Assembly (NCBI GenBank): GCA_024689285.1
Contig: JAILDR010000131.1
Location: 1-31,208, forward strand
Source: Bacteroidales bacterium
GTDB taxonomy: Bacteria > Bacteroidota > Bacteroidia > Bacteroidales > F082
Direction: 5' to 3'
Length of the DNA stretch: 31,208 nt
Position numbers and translations under genes: made by a program. Shown one piece after another: positions 7,001-16,096 of this stretch (positions within the stretch are counted from its first letter, which is position 1; every line of letters starts with the position of its first letter). A model generated the notes under the pieces. The model was not told the origin of the DNA. It saw only the letters and a program-made list of their open reading frames with translations, and did no database searches.

Positions 7001-7989
7001 ATATTACCGCTTCTCAAGTCAACGAACTGAGACAAATGACGGGTGCTGGCATGATGGATTGCAAGAAGGCCCTCGTCGAGACCGACGGCGACATCCAAGC
7101 CGCCATCGACATCCTTCGCAAGAAGGGTATGGCTAAGGCCGCCAAGCGTGCCGACCGCACCGCCAGCGAAGGCTGCGTGCTGTCGAAAGCCTCCGATGAC
7201 CACAAGTATGCCGCCATCATCATGGTGAACTGCGAGACTGACTTCGTGGCCAACAACGCCGATTTCGTGAAGTTCACGAAAGACGTGCTGGATATGGCCG
7301 TCGCCAACCGCGTGAAGGACATCGAAGCCCTCAAGACGATGGAACTCAACGGCCAGACCGTGGAAGCCCTCGTCGCCAACCAAAGCGCCGTCACCGGTGA
7401 AAAGACCGAACTGGGTGCTTTCAAGGTCCTCGAAGGTGAATACGTCGCCAACTACAACCACCCCGGCAACCGCCTCGCCACCATCGTTGAGATGAACAAG
7501 TCGTTCAACGGTATTGAGGAAGTGAGCCACGAGGTGTGCATGCACGTCGCCGCTATGGCCCCGTTGGCCGTCAGCGAGGCTTCCATCCCGCAAGAGGTGA
7601 AAGACCGCGAGTTCTCCGTCGCCGTTGACAAGACCAAGGAAGAACAGATCGCCAAGGAAGTGGAGAAGGCGCTCCGCAAGGCTGGCATCAACCCCAACCA
7701 CGCTGACAGCGACGACCACATCTCCTCGAATGTCACAAAGGGCTACCTCACCGAAGAACAGGCTGCCAAAGCCCGCGAGATTCGCGCCAACGTCCCTGGT
7801 ACTGTGCAACTCAACGAAGGCATGATTCAGAACATCGCCAAAGGCCGTCTGAATAAGTTCTTCAAAGAGAGCTGCCTGCTCAACCAAGTGTCTCTGGTTG
7901 CCGACCCGAAGACCGTTGCCGAGTTCATCCAAGCTGCCGACAAGGAAGCCACCGTGGTGAATTTCTTCCGCATCAAGTTGGGCGAATAA
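6997..7989 (+). CDS. tsf: Translation elongation factor Ts
   Basis: The nucleotide-exchange factor that recycles EF-Tu-GDP. The N-terminal UBA-like domain includes LRQMTGAGMMDCKKALVE (residues 11-28) and the following DGDIQAAIDILRKKG. The core has the EF-Tu-contact motif NCETDFVA. At 330 residues it has the insert-bearing length usual in Bacteroidales rather than the 283 of E. coli. ATG 6997 overlaps the rpsB stop (ATGA), so the two are coupled. A terminator follows at 8013-8048. Codon use is strongly C-ending, as expected for a highly expressed gene. Confidence 0.97.
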   Translation: MNITASQVNELRQMTGAGMMDCKKALVETDGDIQAAIDILRKKGMAKAAKRADRTASEGCVLSKASDDHKYAAIIMVNCETDFVANNADFVKFTKDVLDMAVANRVKDIEALKTMELNGQTVEALVANQSAVTGEKTELGAFKVLEGEYVANYNHPGNRLATIVEMNKSFNGIEEVSHEVCMHVAAMAPLAVSEASIPQEVKDREFSVAVDKTKEEQIAKEVEKALRKAGINPNHADSDDHISSNVTKGYLTEEQAAKAREIRANVPGTVQLNEGMIQNIAKGRLNKFFKESCLLNQVSLVADPKTVAEFIQAADKEATVVNFFRIKLGE

Positions 7990-8012
7990 TCCTAATTTGT
8001 TGAAAATAAAAC

Positions 8013-8048
8013 AAAAAGGATGGTGTAAAACCGTCCTTTTTGTTTTTT
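8013..8048 (+). terminator. Terminator after tsf
   Basis: Stem GGATGGT/ACCGTCC with one G-T pair, flanked by A5 on the left and a long T-rich run on the right. Confidence 0.85.
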
Positions 8049-8156
8049 TGCCAATCGGGGAAAAAAGTTGAGATTAATTGCAGAGGTATTCAAAAAAGTA
8101 TTGTTTTTAGAGCTGAATAAAGAATATAATAATAATAAAAGAAAAATACTAATCAA

Positions 8157-8321
8157 ATGAAACGAATCAAACATTATGAGGCTCCCCATGCGGAAGTCAT
8201 CGAGTTAGAAACACAGGGTGTTTTGTGAGCTTCAAACAATCCCCTCACGGGTGGCGCTAAGCTAATTAATGGCAATGGTGGTGGCTCATGGAATCAAGTG
8301 TATCCCCCCGTTAATCCTTAA
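8157..8321 (+). pseudogene. Small Bacteroidales-type peptide gene broken by an in-frame TGA
   Basis: The frame opens MKRIKHYEAPHAEVIELE, reaches TQGVL, then TGA at 8226-8228. It continues in frame as ASNNPLTGGAKLINGNG and on through GGGSWNQVYPP to a TAA at 8319-8321. Many Bacteroidales encode short peptides of this build: a charged N-terminus with a Y-x-P and V-IE core, an L-C-AS step, then a Gly/Asn-rich tail. They often sit beside fimbrillin-type genes. In those, Cys is commonly found where TGA stands here, and TGT or TGC to TGA is a single change. As written, only a 23-residue product forms. It lies just before another stop-interrupted gene. The function of such peptides is unknown to me. 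Confidence 0.6.
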
Positions 8322-8350
8322 TTATTAATGTATTAAATAAATCAGAAGCA

Positions 8351-9238
8351 ATGAAAAAAGTAGTTAGAATATAGGGCTTTTTTGCTCTTATGGCTTTTGC
8401 CTTTACTGCATGTAAGAAAAATAGCGACGGTAAAGTCGTCATTAAGGCTTCCATGCCTGAAACCACTTCCAATAGCAAGATATACCTCGACAATGATTGG
8501 GTAAAGTGGAGTAATTTTGACGAAATACTGGTGTGTGATTTGCAAAGCACTGAAGGTGAAGATCATGTTTGGCTTGAGGTGGAAGGTGGTCAGCATACTA
8601 AAACAGCAACCTTCTATGGTAAATCTGATTTCTTTGCGCATCTCGAAACGGATGATAAAAGCTATACTGCTTTCTATCCAATTGTATCGGATACATTAAT
8701 TGGAGATGATTCGGTTACTTTGGTGATACCTAAGGTTCAGAGTTTTGAGAAAAATAGCTTCGCTACCAATACATACCCGATGTATGCTTTTAATAAGGCC
8801 AATAATTTCCAATTCAATAGCCCTGCTGGTTTGCTGACTATACCTATTAAGGCAAACGGGTCTGGTATTAAGATTTCTAGAATTGATTTGTCAGCTGAAG
8901 CTGGTGGTAATCCTTTGGTTGGTAATTTGATATATAAAAAGGATCTCCAGGATGGTGCTGATACTGACATTATTCCTGATTATACTATTTCTAATCCATG
9001 GCTTTCTGTTTCACTTCAGTGTCCTGGAACTGGGTATTCGTTTACAAATGGTGAAACTGTTTATTTCAACATTATTCTTATGGAGAGGGCTTTACAAGGT
9101 GTCAATAAGTTTACGGTTACTCTGTATGGTCAGGGTGGTGGCTTTTTGGGCTTGTTCTTAGGCCAAATTGATAATAACAGTGTTGGTATCGTTCGTGAGA
9201 CGAGGGTTATGATGGAAACCATCAATTTACCTTTGTAA
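8351..9238 (+). pseudogene. Fimbrillin-like lipoprotein gene with an amber stop in the signal peptide
   Basis: From ATG 8351 the frame reads MKKVVRI, then TAG at 8372-8374, then GFFALMAFAFTAC and on without another stop to 9238. Counting the stop as one residue, this is a textbook lipoprotein leader with Cys21 (lipobox FTAC). TTG (Leu) or TGG to TAG would be one change. The 270-residue mature part has the plan of Bacteroidales fimbrillin-like/Mfa-type proteins: KASMPETTSNSK, a W-x-x-FDEILV strand, an AFYPIV strand, IPKVQSF, SPAGLLTIPI and ISRIDLSA. An ATG at 8390 could restart translation but would yield a leader without its basic N-region. The long open remainder implies recent inactivation, suppression or a sequence error. 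Confidence 0.72.
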
Positions 9239-9308
9239 ATGTAAAAAGCACTGTTGAATCTCATCAGCAACAATTTAGTCGAATAAATAAATTGCAAATG
9301 ATATCTTG

Positions 9309-9341
9309 AGCGCATCCGAATTATCGGATGCGCTTTTTTTT
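9309..9341 (+). terminator. Terminator after the fimbrillin-like gene
   Basis: Perfect 11-bp stem AGCGCATCCGA (9309-9319) / TCGGATGCGCT (9324-9334), loop ATTA, then eight T residues. It is the strongest hairpin in the window. Confidence 0.93.
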
Positions 9342-9352
9342 GGTTCTTGTTG

Positions 9353-9383
9353 TTTGATTTCTAAGATTAAACGCTATATTTGC
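9353..9383 (+). promoter_or_regulatory. Promoter of the GH20 hexosaminidase gene
   Basis: TTTG (9353-9356), an 18-base spacer, then TATATTTGC (9375-9383). The leader to ATG 9474 is about 85 bases. Confidence 0.75.
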
Positions 9384-9473
9384 GCCTTCAGTAGGTTTCG
9401 CCACAAACTTATAAGTGTAGTGTCGTATGAAGTGTATAAGCATTAATTTTAGTAGATACAAACGTAATATCCT

Positions 9474-11639
9474 ATGAAAAAAACAATCCTATTCTTAAGT
9501 GTTGCGGCAATGTTGTTGTCCGCTTGTCAACAGAGGCTTCCGCAGGCCTCCTTTGATGTCATTCCCTTGCCGAAAGAGGTGAATGTTACTGATGGAGCTG
9601 ACTTCGCTCTTGGCCCGAAAACAAGAGTCTATTTTGAAGCAGGGCTGCAACGTGAAGCGCAGTTTCTCAGCGAGTATGTGAACGACATTCTTCACTATGA
9701 GCTTCCAATCAAAACGATGCAAGGCAACGAGACGGATGGCATCGTCCTGAAGTTGGCTCCTGCCGATTTCAGCCAGGCTGAGGCTTATCAAATCGACATC
9801 ACGCCCAAGCAGGTCATTGTTAAAGGTGCCGATGCTGCAGGTGTGTTTTATGGCATTCAAACTCTCCGCAAGAGCCTTCCTATCTCTCAACTCTCAACCT
9901 CAAACTCTCAACTGACTCTCAACTCTAAACTCTCAACTCTAAACTCTCAACTACCTTGCGGGACAATAAGAGACTGGCCTAATTTCGGTTATCGTGGTAT
10001 GCACCTCGACCCTTGTCGCCATTTTATGGATTTGGACTCTGTGAAAATCTACCTCGACATGCTGGCTCTGCACAATATGAACCAGTTTCATTTCCACCTT
10101 TCAGAAGACCAAGGCTGGCGTATTGAACTCAAGAAATATCCTGAGCTGACCGAAACAGGTGCTTATCGCAGCGGAACGGTTATTGGACACAACGGCAATC
10201 TCTACGACACCATCCGTCACGGTGGTTATTATACCCAAGAAGAACTCCGCGACCTTATTCAATATGCTGCCGCGCGTCATATCAACATCATCCCTGAGAT
10301 TGACCTGCCTGGCCACATGCAGGCAGCATTGGCATGCTACCCGCAGTTGGGCTGCACGGGTGGCCCTTACGAGGTGTGGAAGCGTTGGGGTGTTTCAGAA
10401 GAAGTGCTTTGCGCAGGCAACGAGGAAGCTATGCGGTTTGTAGAGGATGTGCTCAACGAGGTGATGGATGTGTTTCCTTCGCCTTACATCCACATCGGCG
10501 GCGACGAATGCCCTAAGGTGCGCTGGGAAAAGTGCCCGAAATGTCAAGCGAAAATCAAGGAACTGGGAATCAATGCAGACGAGCGTTTTTCTGCTGAGGA
10601 CTATTTGCAGAGCTATGTGATGAACCGTATGGCGAAGGTGGTGGAGGCGCGTGGTCGGCGTGTTATTGGCTGGGATGAGATTCTGGAAGGCAATATTTCT
10701 GAAACAGCCATCATTATGAGCTGGCGCGGTATTGAGGGCGGTATTGAAGCGGCACGAAAAGGCCACGATGTGATTATGGCTCCTTCTTCGCACCTTTATT
10801 TTGATTACTACCAAAGTGAGGATATTGCTAACGAGCCTTCGTGCATCGGCGGCTATCTTCCCGTTGAACGCGTTTATGAGTTCCAGCCGTTGCCCGATGA
10901 GCTTACCCCTGAACAGCAAAAACATATCATCGGCGTGCAGGCCAACATCTGGACGGAGTATATCACTTCGTTCCGTCATGTGCAGTATATGGCTATGCCG
11001 CGTATGGATGCTTTGACTGAATTGCAATGGAACAACCCGCAAAAGCGTGATTTCGGGGCCTTCGTTGAGCGTTGCAGGAAGATGGCCCAATTGTACGACT
11101 TGTATCATTACACCTATGCCGACCATATCTTCAACCCGACAGTCTGGGCTGATACGGTGGCAGCCAATTTGGTCACCCGGAAGCCCATTACTTTGCGTCA
11201 GCAGCCTGCTGAGCAATACACCTACGGTGGTGCTGTGACCCTCAACGATGGTAATCTGGGTCGAGGTGCTTACAACTCAGGGCGATGGCTGGGATTCTGC
11301 GGCTATCCTTTGGATGCCGTCATTGACCTTGAACAGCCTGCTGAGATGCATCATGTGCGTTTTCATGCTTTGGTGAACAAAGGAGCTTGGATTTATAATC
11401 CTCGTCAATTGAAGTTGTTGGTTTCCGACGATGGCGAGAGCTTCCGCGTAGTGAAGCAGAAGGACTTTCCGATATCCCAATGGACCGACAAAGAAGGCGT
11501 TTTCGCATACGAGATGGACTTCGACCTCGTTACAGCGCGTTATGTGGAAGTGGTCATAAGCGGTTTTGACTTACCTGAGGACCACAGCGGATTCGGCAAT
11601 CCGGCGTGGTTGTTCGTTGATGAGATTGAGATAGAATGA
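9474..11639 (+). CDS. Secreted beta-N-acetylhexosaminidase, GH20 family lipoprotein
   Basis: A 721-residue enzyme predicted to release terminal GlcNAc or GalNAc from glycans at the cell surface or in the periplasm. The leader ends in lipobox Cys18 (LLSAC). An N-terminal GH20b-type domain is followed by the (beta/alpha)8 catalytic domain starting near RDWPNFGYRGMHLDPCRHF. Further motifs are FHLSEDQGWRIELKKYPELT and HIGGDECPK with the catalytic Asp344-Glu345 pair. The Trp residues of the sugar pocket are present (WDEI, ANIWTEYI). The last about 130 residues resemble a discoidin/F5-F8-type or chitobiase C-terminal beta-sandwich. A tract of heptanucleotide repeats encodes residues about 137-160, in the linker between the first two domains. 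Monocistronic: own promoter, own terminator. Confidence 0.95.
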   Translation: MKKTILFLSVAAMLLSACQQRLPQASFDVIPLPKEVNVTDGADFALGPKTRVYFEAGLQREAQFLSEYVNDILHYELPIKTMQGNETDGIVLKLAPADFSQAEAYQIDITPKQVIVKGADAAGVFYGIQTLRKSLPISQLSTSNSQLTLNSKLSTLNSQLPCGTIRDWPNFGYRGMHLDPCRHFMDLDSVKIYLDMLALHNMNQFHFHLSEDQGWRIELKKYPELTETGAYRSGTVIGHNGNLYDTIRHGGYYTQEELRDLIQYAAARHINIIPEIDLPGHMQAALACYPQLGCTGGPYEVWKRWGVSEEVLCAGNEEAMRFVEDVLNEVMDVFPSPYIHIGGDECPKVRWEKCPKCQAKIKELGINADERFSAEDYLQSYVMNRMAKVVEARGRRVIGWDEILEGNISETAIIMSWRGIEGGIEAARKGHDVIMAPSSHLYFDYYQSEDIANEPSCIGGYLPVERVYEFQPLPDELTPEQQKHIIGVQANIWTEYITSFRHVQYMAMPRMDALTELQWNNPQKRDFGAFVERCRKMAQLYDLYHYTYADHIFNPTVWADTVAANLVTRKPITLRQQPAEQYTYGGAVTLNDGNLGRGAYNSGRWLGFCGYPLDAVIDLEQPAEMHHVRFHALVNKGAWIYNPRQLKLLVSDDGESFRVVKQKDFPISQWTDKEGVFAYEMDFDLVTARYVEVVISGFDLPEDHSGFGNPAWLFVDEIEIE
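9883..9953 (+). repeat. Heptanucleotide tandem repeat inside the GH20 gene
   Basis: About ten units of CTCAACT and variants (CTAAACT, CTCAACC) over 71 bases. It is translated as a low-complexity Ser/Gln/Leu/Asn/Thr stretch at residues about 137-160 and keeps the reading frame. The same kind of heptamer tract, with other units, occurs between genes elsewhere in the window. Confidence 0.88.
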
Positions 11640-11642
11640 AAT

Positions 11643-11671
11643 GAAAAAAGCCGCTCGAAAGCGGCTTTTTT
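11643..11671. terminator. Bidirectional terminator between GH20 and the Rgp-like protease
   Basis: Stem AGCCGCT (11649-11655) / AGCGGCT (11660-11666) with loop CGAA, an A-tract on the left and a T-tract on the right. It serves the converging genes ending at 11639 and 11692. Confidence 0.88.
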
Positions 11672-11691
11672 CGTGTAAAGTGGGGATGCTC

Positions 11692-14600
11692 TTATTCCAC
11701 CACAATCTTCTCAATGCGCACTTGTGTGCCGGAGGTGAGGTGCAGGAAGTAGACACCCTTGGTCATGCTGCTTACGTTGATTTGCTCAGTACCGCGAGCC
11801 GTACCTTTGGCGACCATCTGGCCCATACCATTATACATTGTGTAGCTGTATTCAGCGTTACCGCCGTTGATATTCAACGTGTTGTTGACGGGGTTCGGGT
11901 AGATGCTGAATTCAGCCTCGTTCTCTTCGACGGCATCCACGAATTCGATGAGGATGCAGGCGGGGGCAGAGAAGTTGCCGTCCTGCTCGACGACTACACA
12001 ATAGGTGTAGACCATCTCGGTGTGGACTTCGTCGGTGTAGGTGTGCTCGGTGGTTTGACCGATTTCAATACCGTTGCGATATACATGGTAAAGAATGTCG
12101 TCGCGGAGGAACGAGGTGTTCCAATAGAGAGTGACGAAGAAACCTTCCACTTCACCGGTCAGGTCGTTGACGGGAGCCACTACGATAGGTGCGCTGCCGC
12201 CAGAGCAGTTGGAGTCAAACTCGTAGAGCACGCCAGCGTTGAGGTCGCCAGATTGATAGATGACGGTGCCGTCTTCGTATTTCACCGTGAATGAGCACTC
12301 GCTGTCCCACCAGCTGTTGCTGGTCCATGTCAAGGTAACATGGACACCGTTGCCGACTTCAAGGGTGTAAATGCTGGACGATCCACCATCCAAAGTAATG
12401 TTTTCAGAAGGAGTACCGTCGTCGAAAGTGACAGTCAGGAACGATCCGTTCCAACCGTCGCCGTAGCTGTCGTTCAGTTCGAAGAGGATATTGCAGCTGT
12501 TCTTCAAGGTAATGCTGCCTTCAGCAATCAGGCCTCCGTCGGCTTCCATCGTGAAGCGGACAGGAATTTGTTCGGTCTCAGGGCAGGCAGCATCAATGTT
12601 GATGTTGAACGAGCAAGAGGCGATGCCTTCGGGGGCGATGGTGCCGATTTCAACGGTTTCGTTGAGGATGGTGACGTATGGATTGTCGCAGGCAATCTTG
12701 GCGATAGCGTTGGAGGCCAGATAGTGGCCAACGTTTTTGAAATTGGCGACCAGCGTCAGGTTTTCACCAGGCACGAAAGCACCCGCCCAGGAAGTACCGG
12801 TATAGTCAAGGATAGCTTGTCCAGCGGTGATCATGGCTTTGCCTGTCCAAGTGTTGGTGCCGCAGGTCATTTCAACATCGATTTGGAAACGCTCGCCGTC
12901 GGCAACGCCTTCGGCAATGATGAAGCTGAAAGCATTGTTCAGGGTGACAATCTGTTCAGCAGGCAGCACATCGAATTCGGCGGTGCCGTTGAGGAGAGTG
13001 AGACGTTCGTCGAGGCAGCTCAAGGTGACGGTGGTGATACCATCGGTCGGATCAACACCCACGTTCTTGAAGCTCATGCTGAGGTTGGTCTCTTGGTTGA
13101 CGGCAGCGAAGTTGGGCTCGTAGCCGTTCACTGTGATGAAGGGACCTTCAGCAGGCAGTACTTCGATATTGATGATTTCAGTCACCTTGTTGTATCCCAT
13201 CACGGTCAGCGTAGCGTTGCCGACGTTGCTCATGGGTGGGAAATCAAGGTTGACAATACCGTCTTGGATATAACCGGTGCTGAGCACTTCACCGTCCATC
13301 ATCAGGGTAGCGATGCCAAACGGAGTGTCGGTAGCTGTGACTTCCAAGCTGTTCATGCCGAGCATCAGCACGGAAGGATTGCAAGTGACATTCATGCTGA
13401 CGGGGTTGTCGGTGCGAACCATCAAGGTCGGATCGCCGAAGAGGATCCATGTGTTGAAGGTGTTGCCTTGGTCGCTTGCAGCGGCATCAAGGATGTACAT
13501 GCTGCCGTTGAGCGAAGCACCACCTAAAGTGTGGTCGAAATTGTCGGTGCCTCTCCATTCGGTGAGGATGTCGACCATTTCGTCTTGTCCGTACATGGGC
13601 GGAATCCAAGGTTGTGAAATCCAGCTGAACATACCGCCGACGGCACCTGTAGGAACGCCCGTGTTGTTGTCGGTGGCGCGCATCCAGGCTTCAGCAAAGC
13701 AAGGCGAGTTGTGGTCGAACTTACCATTCAAGCAAGCTACCGACCAAACGAAGGGCAACATATTGTCGTTCACCAAAGCGTTAACATGGCTGTTGCTGTA
13801 ATTACCTACAGCCCAGCTGGTTTCTGAACCGTGGTTGCAGTAGTTGATGATGCTCACGCCTTCATTGATGGTGGCGCTGATGGAAGAGGCATTGGCACCG
13901 CCGCCGTCATGGAGCTCGGTGACGTGCTCGTAGGTGTAGTGTTCCAGCGTGTCGCGGATGAAGTCGATGTGTTGGTAGTCGTCCTCGCCGAAGTGACCTT
14001 GGCCGGCACCGATGGCACCGATACCCAGACCTTTATTGGCCCATGAGAGACCTTCCTGCATGTCGCGCTCGTAGTAGAGCACCTTATTAATATGGGTCTC
14101 CACGTCTTGCACGCTCTGCACAGAGAAACGACCCGTGAAGACTTCAAGATAATAGTCGTTGCCTTCCAGCTGGCCAAACCAGTTGTCGCCGCGTCCGCCG
14201 CCAATCGAGTGGGGGGTGAGGTCGGCATAGTCGCCAACGAGGAGGATGAACTCAAGGTTGCGTTCGGGGTCGTTGTAGATGCCCGAGATGTAGTTCTTGA
14301 TTTGGTTGTCGTTGTTGCCACCAGCTTCGGTAACGCTCACCATCGTGGTGGGACGTCCCGATTGGTTCTTCCAGTCCACGAAAGGCTGCATGGCTTCCAT
14401 ATACTGTTCGGGGCAGATGACAATCATTTCACCACGGTCGTGGTCGAAGGTGTATTTGCTGGCTTGTTCTTTGTAGTTGACGAAACGGCGCTCGTAGCTG
14501 GCTTCCATCTCACGTGAGACTTTGGCGGCAGCCTTGCGGGCTACTTTCTGGTTCACGCCGTTGTCGCTCACTTTACGCATCTCGATGGTCATGTGATGGT

Positions 14601-15153
14601 AAACACGCAGGGTCTTCGTCACAGGGTTGTAGGCGAAGGGGCGAACCATGATGTTCTGGCCACGGAAGTCGCGGATGATGTAAGGGGCTTCGAGATAAGC
14701 CTGAGCCATCGGGTAGAAGGCGTTTTGACTGTACATCTCACCATAGGTGTAAGGTACGTCTTCGGGGTTGATTTGACGGCTGAAATTGCCTTTAGAGGGG
14801 GCAATCTCTACGTTTTCATAGTCGGTGTATTCGCTCTTCGTCACGTTCACCTGCATCTCAGCCATATCGCCGATGATGGCCGGAACGGGGAATTGGGGAA
14901 GATCGGGAGCACCGGCTTCAAGCATCTGAGCCATCTTGGGTACGCTGACAACCTGTTGGATGCCGTTAGGAGTGTTCACACGGGTCAAGTTGAAGCCGCC
15001 CAGCGTGAAGTCGACGATGACTTGCTGCTCGTTGCTCGAAATCAACGCAACCTTGGGCTCGGCAGGAGTGCTCTTGCCGAGACTTGTCCATTGTTGGGCA
15101 AATGTCATTGCTGACAATGCCACTAACATTAGGGATAAGACAATCTTTTTCAT
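11692..15153 (-). CDS. Arg-gingipain-like C25 cysteine protease, T9SS cargo
   Basis: A 1153-residue secreted protease. Order: signal peptide (cleavage near residue 20), N-terminal propeptide to about 233, and C25 catalytic domain (about 234-575). An Ig-like domain follows to about 668, then two CARDB-like domains, a DSYGDGW-type beta domain, FN3, and a T9SS sorting domain opening with YPNPVNN. His441 (NYCNHGSETSW) and Cys474 (SVACLNGKFD) form the catalytic dyad. Asp392 in EDDYQHIDF aligns with the S1 aspartate of P. gingivalis RgpB, predicting cleavage after Arg. LFGDPTLMVRT and VVGYNK-like VMGYNKVTEI also mirror RgpB. I start at 15153, where a proper signal peptide begins; an ATG at 15207 overlaps the -7 box. 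It would be exported by Sec, then T9SS. Confidence 0.93.
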   Translation of the reverse strand: MKKIVLSLMLVALSAMTFAQQWTSLGKSTPAEPKVALISSNEQQVIVDFTLGGFNLTRVNTPNGIQQVVSVPKMAQMLEAGAPDLPQFPVPAIIGDMAEMQVNVTKSEYTDYENVEIAPSKGNFSRQINPEDVPYTYGEMYSQNAFYPMAQAYLEAPYIIRDFRGQNIMVRPFAYNPVTKTLRVYHHMTIEMRKVSDNGVNQKVARKAAAKVSREMEASYERRFVNYKEQASKYTFDHDRGEMIVICPEQYMEAMQPFVDWKNQSGRPTTMVSVTEAGGNNDNQIKNYISGIYNDPERNLEFILLVGDYADLTPHSIGGGRGDNWFGQLEGNDYYLEVFTGRFSVQSVQDVETHINKVLYYERDMQEGLSWANKGLGIGAIGAGQGHFGEDDYQHIDFIRDTLEHYTYEHVTELHDGGGANASSISATINEGVSIINYCNHGSETSWAVGNYSNSHVNALVNDNMLPFVWSVACLNGKFDHNSPCFAEAWMRATDNNTGVPTGAVGGMFSWISQPWIPPMYGQDEMVDILTEWRGTDNFDHTLGGASLNGSMYILDAAASDQGNTFNTWILFGDPTLMVRTDNPVSMNVTCNPSVLMLGMNSLEVTATDTPFGIATLMMDGEVLSTGYIQDGIVNLDFPPMSNVGNATLTVMGYNKVTEIINIEVLPAEGPFITVNGYEPNFAAVNQETNLSMSFKNVGVDPTDGITTVTLSCLDERLTLLNGTAEFDVLPAEQIVTLNNAFSFIIAEGVADGERFQIDVEMTCGTNTWTGKAMITAGQAILDYTGTSWAGAFVPGENLTLVANFKNVGHYLASNAIAKIACDNPYVTILNETVEIGTIAPEGIASCSFNINIDAACPETEQIPVRFTMEADGGLIAEGSITLKNSCNILFELNDSYGDGWNGSFLTVTFDDGTPSENITLDGGSSSIYTLEVGNGVHVTLTWTSNSWWDSECSFTVKYEDGTVIYQSGDLNAGVLYEFDSNCSGGSAPIVVAPVNDLTGEVEGFFVTLYWNTSFLRDDILYHVYRNGIEIGQTTEHTYTDEVHTEMVYTYCVVVEQDGNFSAPACILIEFVDAVEENEAEFSIYPNPVNNTLNINGGNAEYSYTMYNGMGQMVAKGTARGTEQINVSSMTKGVYFLHLTSGTQVRIEKIVVE

Positions 15154-15203
15154 TTGTGTTGAATTAAAATGTTTTAATGATGTATAAAGCTCGATTTTAA
15201 CGG

Positions 15204-15212
15204 GCAAAAATA
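15204..15212 (-). promoter_or_regulatory. -7 promoter box for the Rgp-like protease gene
   Basis: Minus-strand TATTTTTGC, about 50 bases before ATG 15153. It rules out the upstream in-frame ATG at 15207. Confidence 0.68.
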
Positions 15213-15277
15213 CGAATTCTTTTCAGACGGTTTTCTCTTGTGGAAAGATTTTCTTCATGTTAACGCTGAAATTTGTG

Positions 15278-15286
15278 TACTTTTGC
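15278..15286 (+). promoter_or_regulatory. -7 promoter box for the TerB/DnaJ gene
   Basis: TACTTTTGC, 25 bases before ATG 15311. It is divergent from the Rgp-like gene's promoter. The -33 region is not obvious. Confidence 0.68.
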
Positions 15287-15310
15287 CGACGAAATTAAAA
15301 ATAGACAGCT

Positions 15311-16045
15311 ATGGGATGCTTTTTGAGATTGATACTTGCGGGTTTGGGCTGGTCGTTTGGCGGCCCTATTGGAGCTATTATCGGCTATGCGATTGGCGGG
15401 CTCTTTTCAGGCACAGGCATGAAAGGCATTCGCTCTGAAGTAAGTGACACTTTCGGCAACACCGAGGAGAAACGTGATTTCAACGTGACTTTGCTGGTGC
15501 TTTCGGCTGCTGTCATGAAAGCCGACGGCAATGTGAAGAAATCGGAACTTGATTATGTGAAACGCTTCTTCCTTCAAAATTTCGGACAGGAAAGGGCTGA
15601 GAACTACATCAAGATGCTGCGTGAGATTCTGGAAAAGGACTACAACCTCTATGAAGTCAGCCAGCAGGTGGGACGCTACATGGACTATGCCTCGCGGCTG
15701 CAGCTGTTGCATTATCTGTTTGGCATCGCCAATTCTGACGGCAGAATAACGGAAGAGGAACTGAATATCGTCAATCTGATTTCCGGCTACATGGGTGTCA
15801 CCAATAGCGATTTCCAATCGGTGAAGGCTATGTTCATCAAGGAAACGGACAGTGCCTACAAGATTTTGGGCATCGATGCTTCGGCCTCAGATGAAGAAGT
15901 GAAGAAAGCCTATCGCGAGATGGCAAAGAAGAACCACCCCGACTTGGTGAGCAATCTTGGCGATGAAGTGAGGAAGTCTGCGGAAAAGAAATTCCAAGAA
16001 ATCAACGCGGCTTACGAGACTATCAAAAAACAACGAGGGATGTAA
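15311..16045 (+). CDS. DjlA-like membrane co-chaperone (TerB + J domain)
   Basis: A 244-residue protein. Residues 1-35 form a Gly/Ile-rich membrane segment ([18 protein letters not shown]). Residues about 55-165 match a TerB-like helical domain with its acidic motifs ([18 protein letters not shown] and [12 protein letters not shown]). Residues about 180-244 form a J domain ([19 protein letters not shown]) with the Hsp70-activating HPD in KKNHPDL. This is the layout of DjlA-type co-chaperones, which recruit DnaK to the inner membrane. It sits alone between the two protease genes on the opposite strand. A role in folding or export of envelope proteins is possible but is only inferred from position. 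Confidence 0.9.
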   Translation: MGCFLRLILAGLGWSFGGPIGAIIGYAIGGLFSGTGMKGIRSEVSDTFGNTEEKRDFNVTLLVLSAAVMKADGNVKKSELDYVKRFFLQNFGQERAENYIKMLREILEKDYNLYEVSQQVGRYMDYASRLQLLHYLFGIANSDGRITEEELNIVNLISGYMGVTNSDFQSVKAMFIKETDSAYKILGIDASASDEEVKKAYREMAKKNHPDLVSNLGDEVRKSAEKKFQEINAAYETIKKQRGM

Positions 16046-16047
16046 AC

Positions 16048-16078
16048 AAAAAAAGGCAGCCAAGCGGCTGCCTTTTTT
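16048..16078. terminator. Bidirectional terminator between the DnaJ-like gene and the Kgp-like gene
   Basis: Stem GGCAGCC (16055-16061) / GGCTGCC (16066-16072), loop AAGC, an A-tract on the left and six T residues on the right. It lies between stops at 16045 and 16097. Confidence 0.9.
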
Positions 16079-16096
16079 CGTGTAAGCTTGCAGGTG

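Noticed and set aside
6976..7932. A 318-codon minus-strand frame opposite tsf, and a 271-codon frame opposite rpsB
   Set aside because: These are antisense shadows caused by strong C-ending codon bias in the highly expressed genes; there is no family signal.
8226..8260. UGA as a selenocysteine codon in the small peptide
   Set aside because: A weak GTGAG/CTCAC pairing follows the TGA, but it does not look like a bacterial SECIS. The neighbouring gene has a TAG, which Sec cannot explain. Gene decay is simpler.
9883..9953. CRISPR array
   Set aside because: The units are only 7 bases and contiguous, with no spacers. The same holds for the other heptamer tracts.
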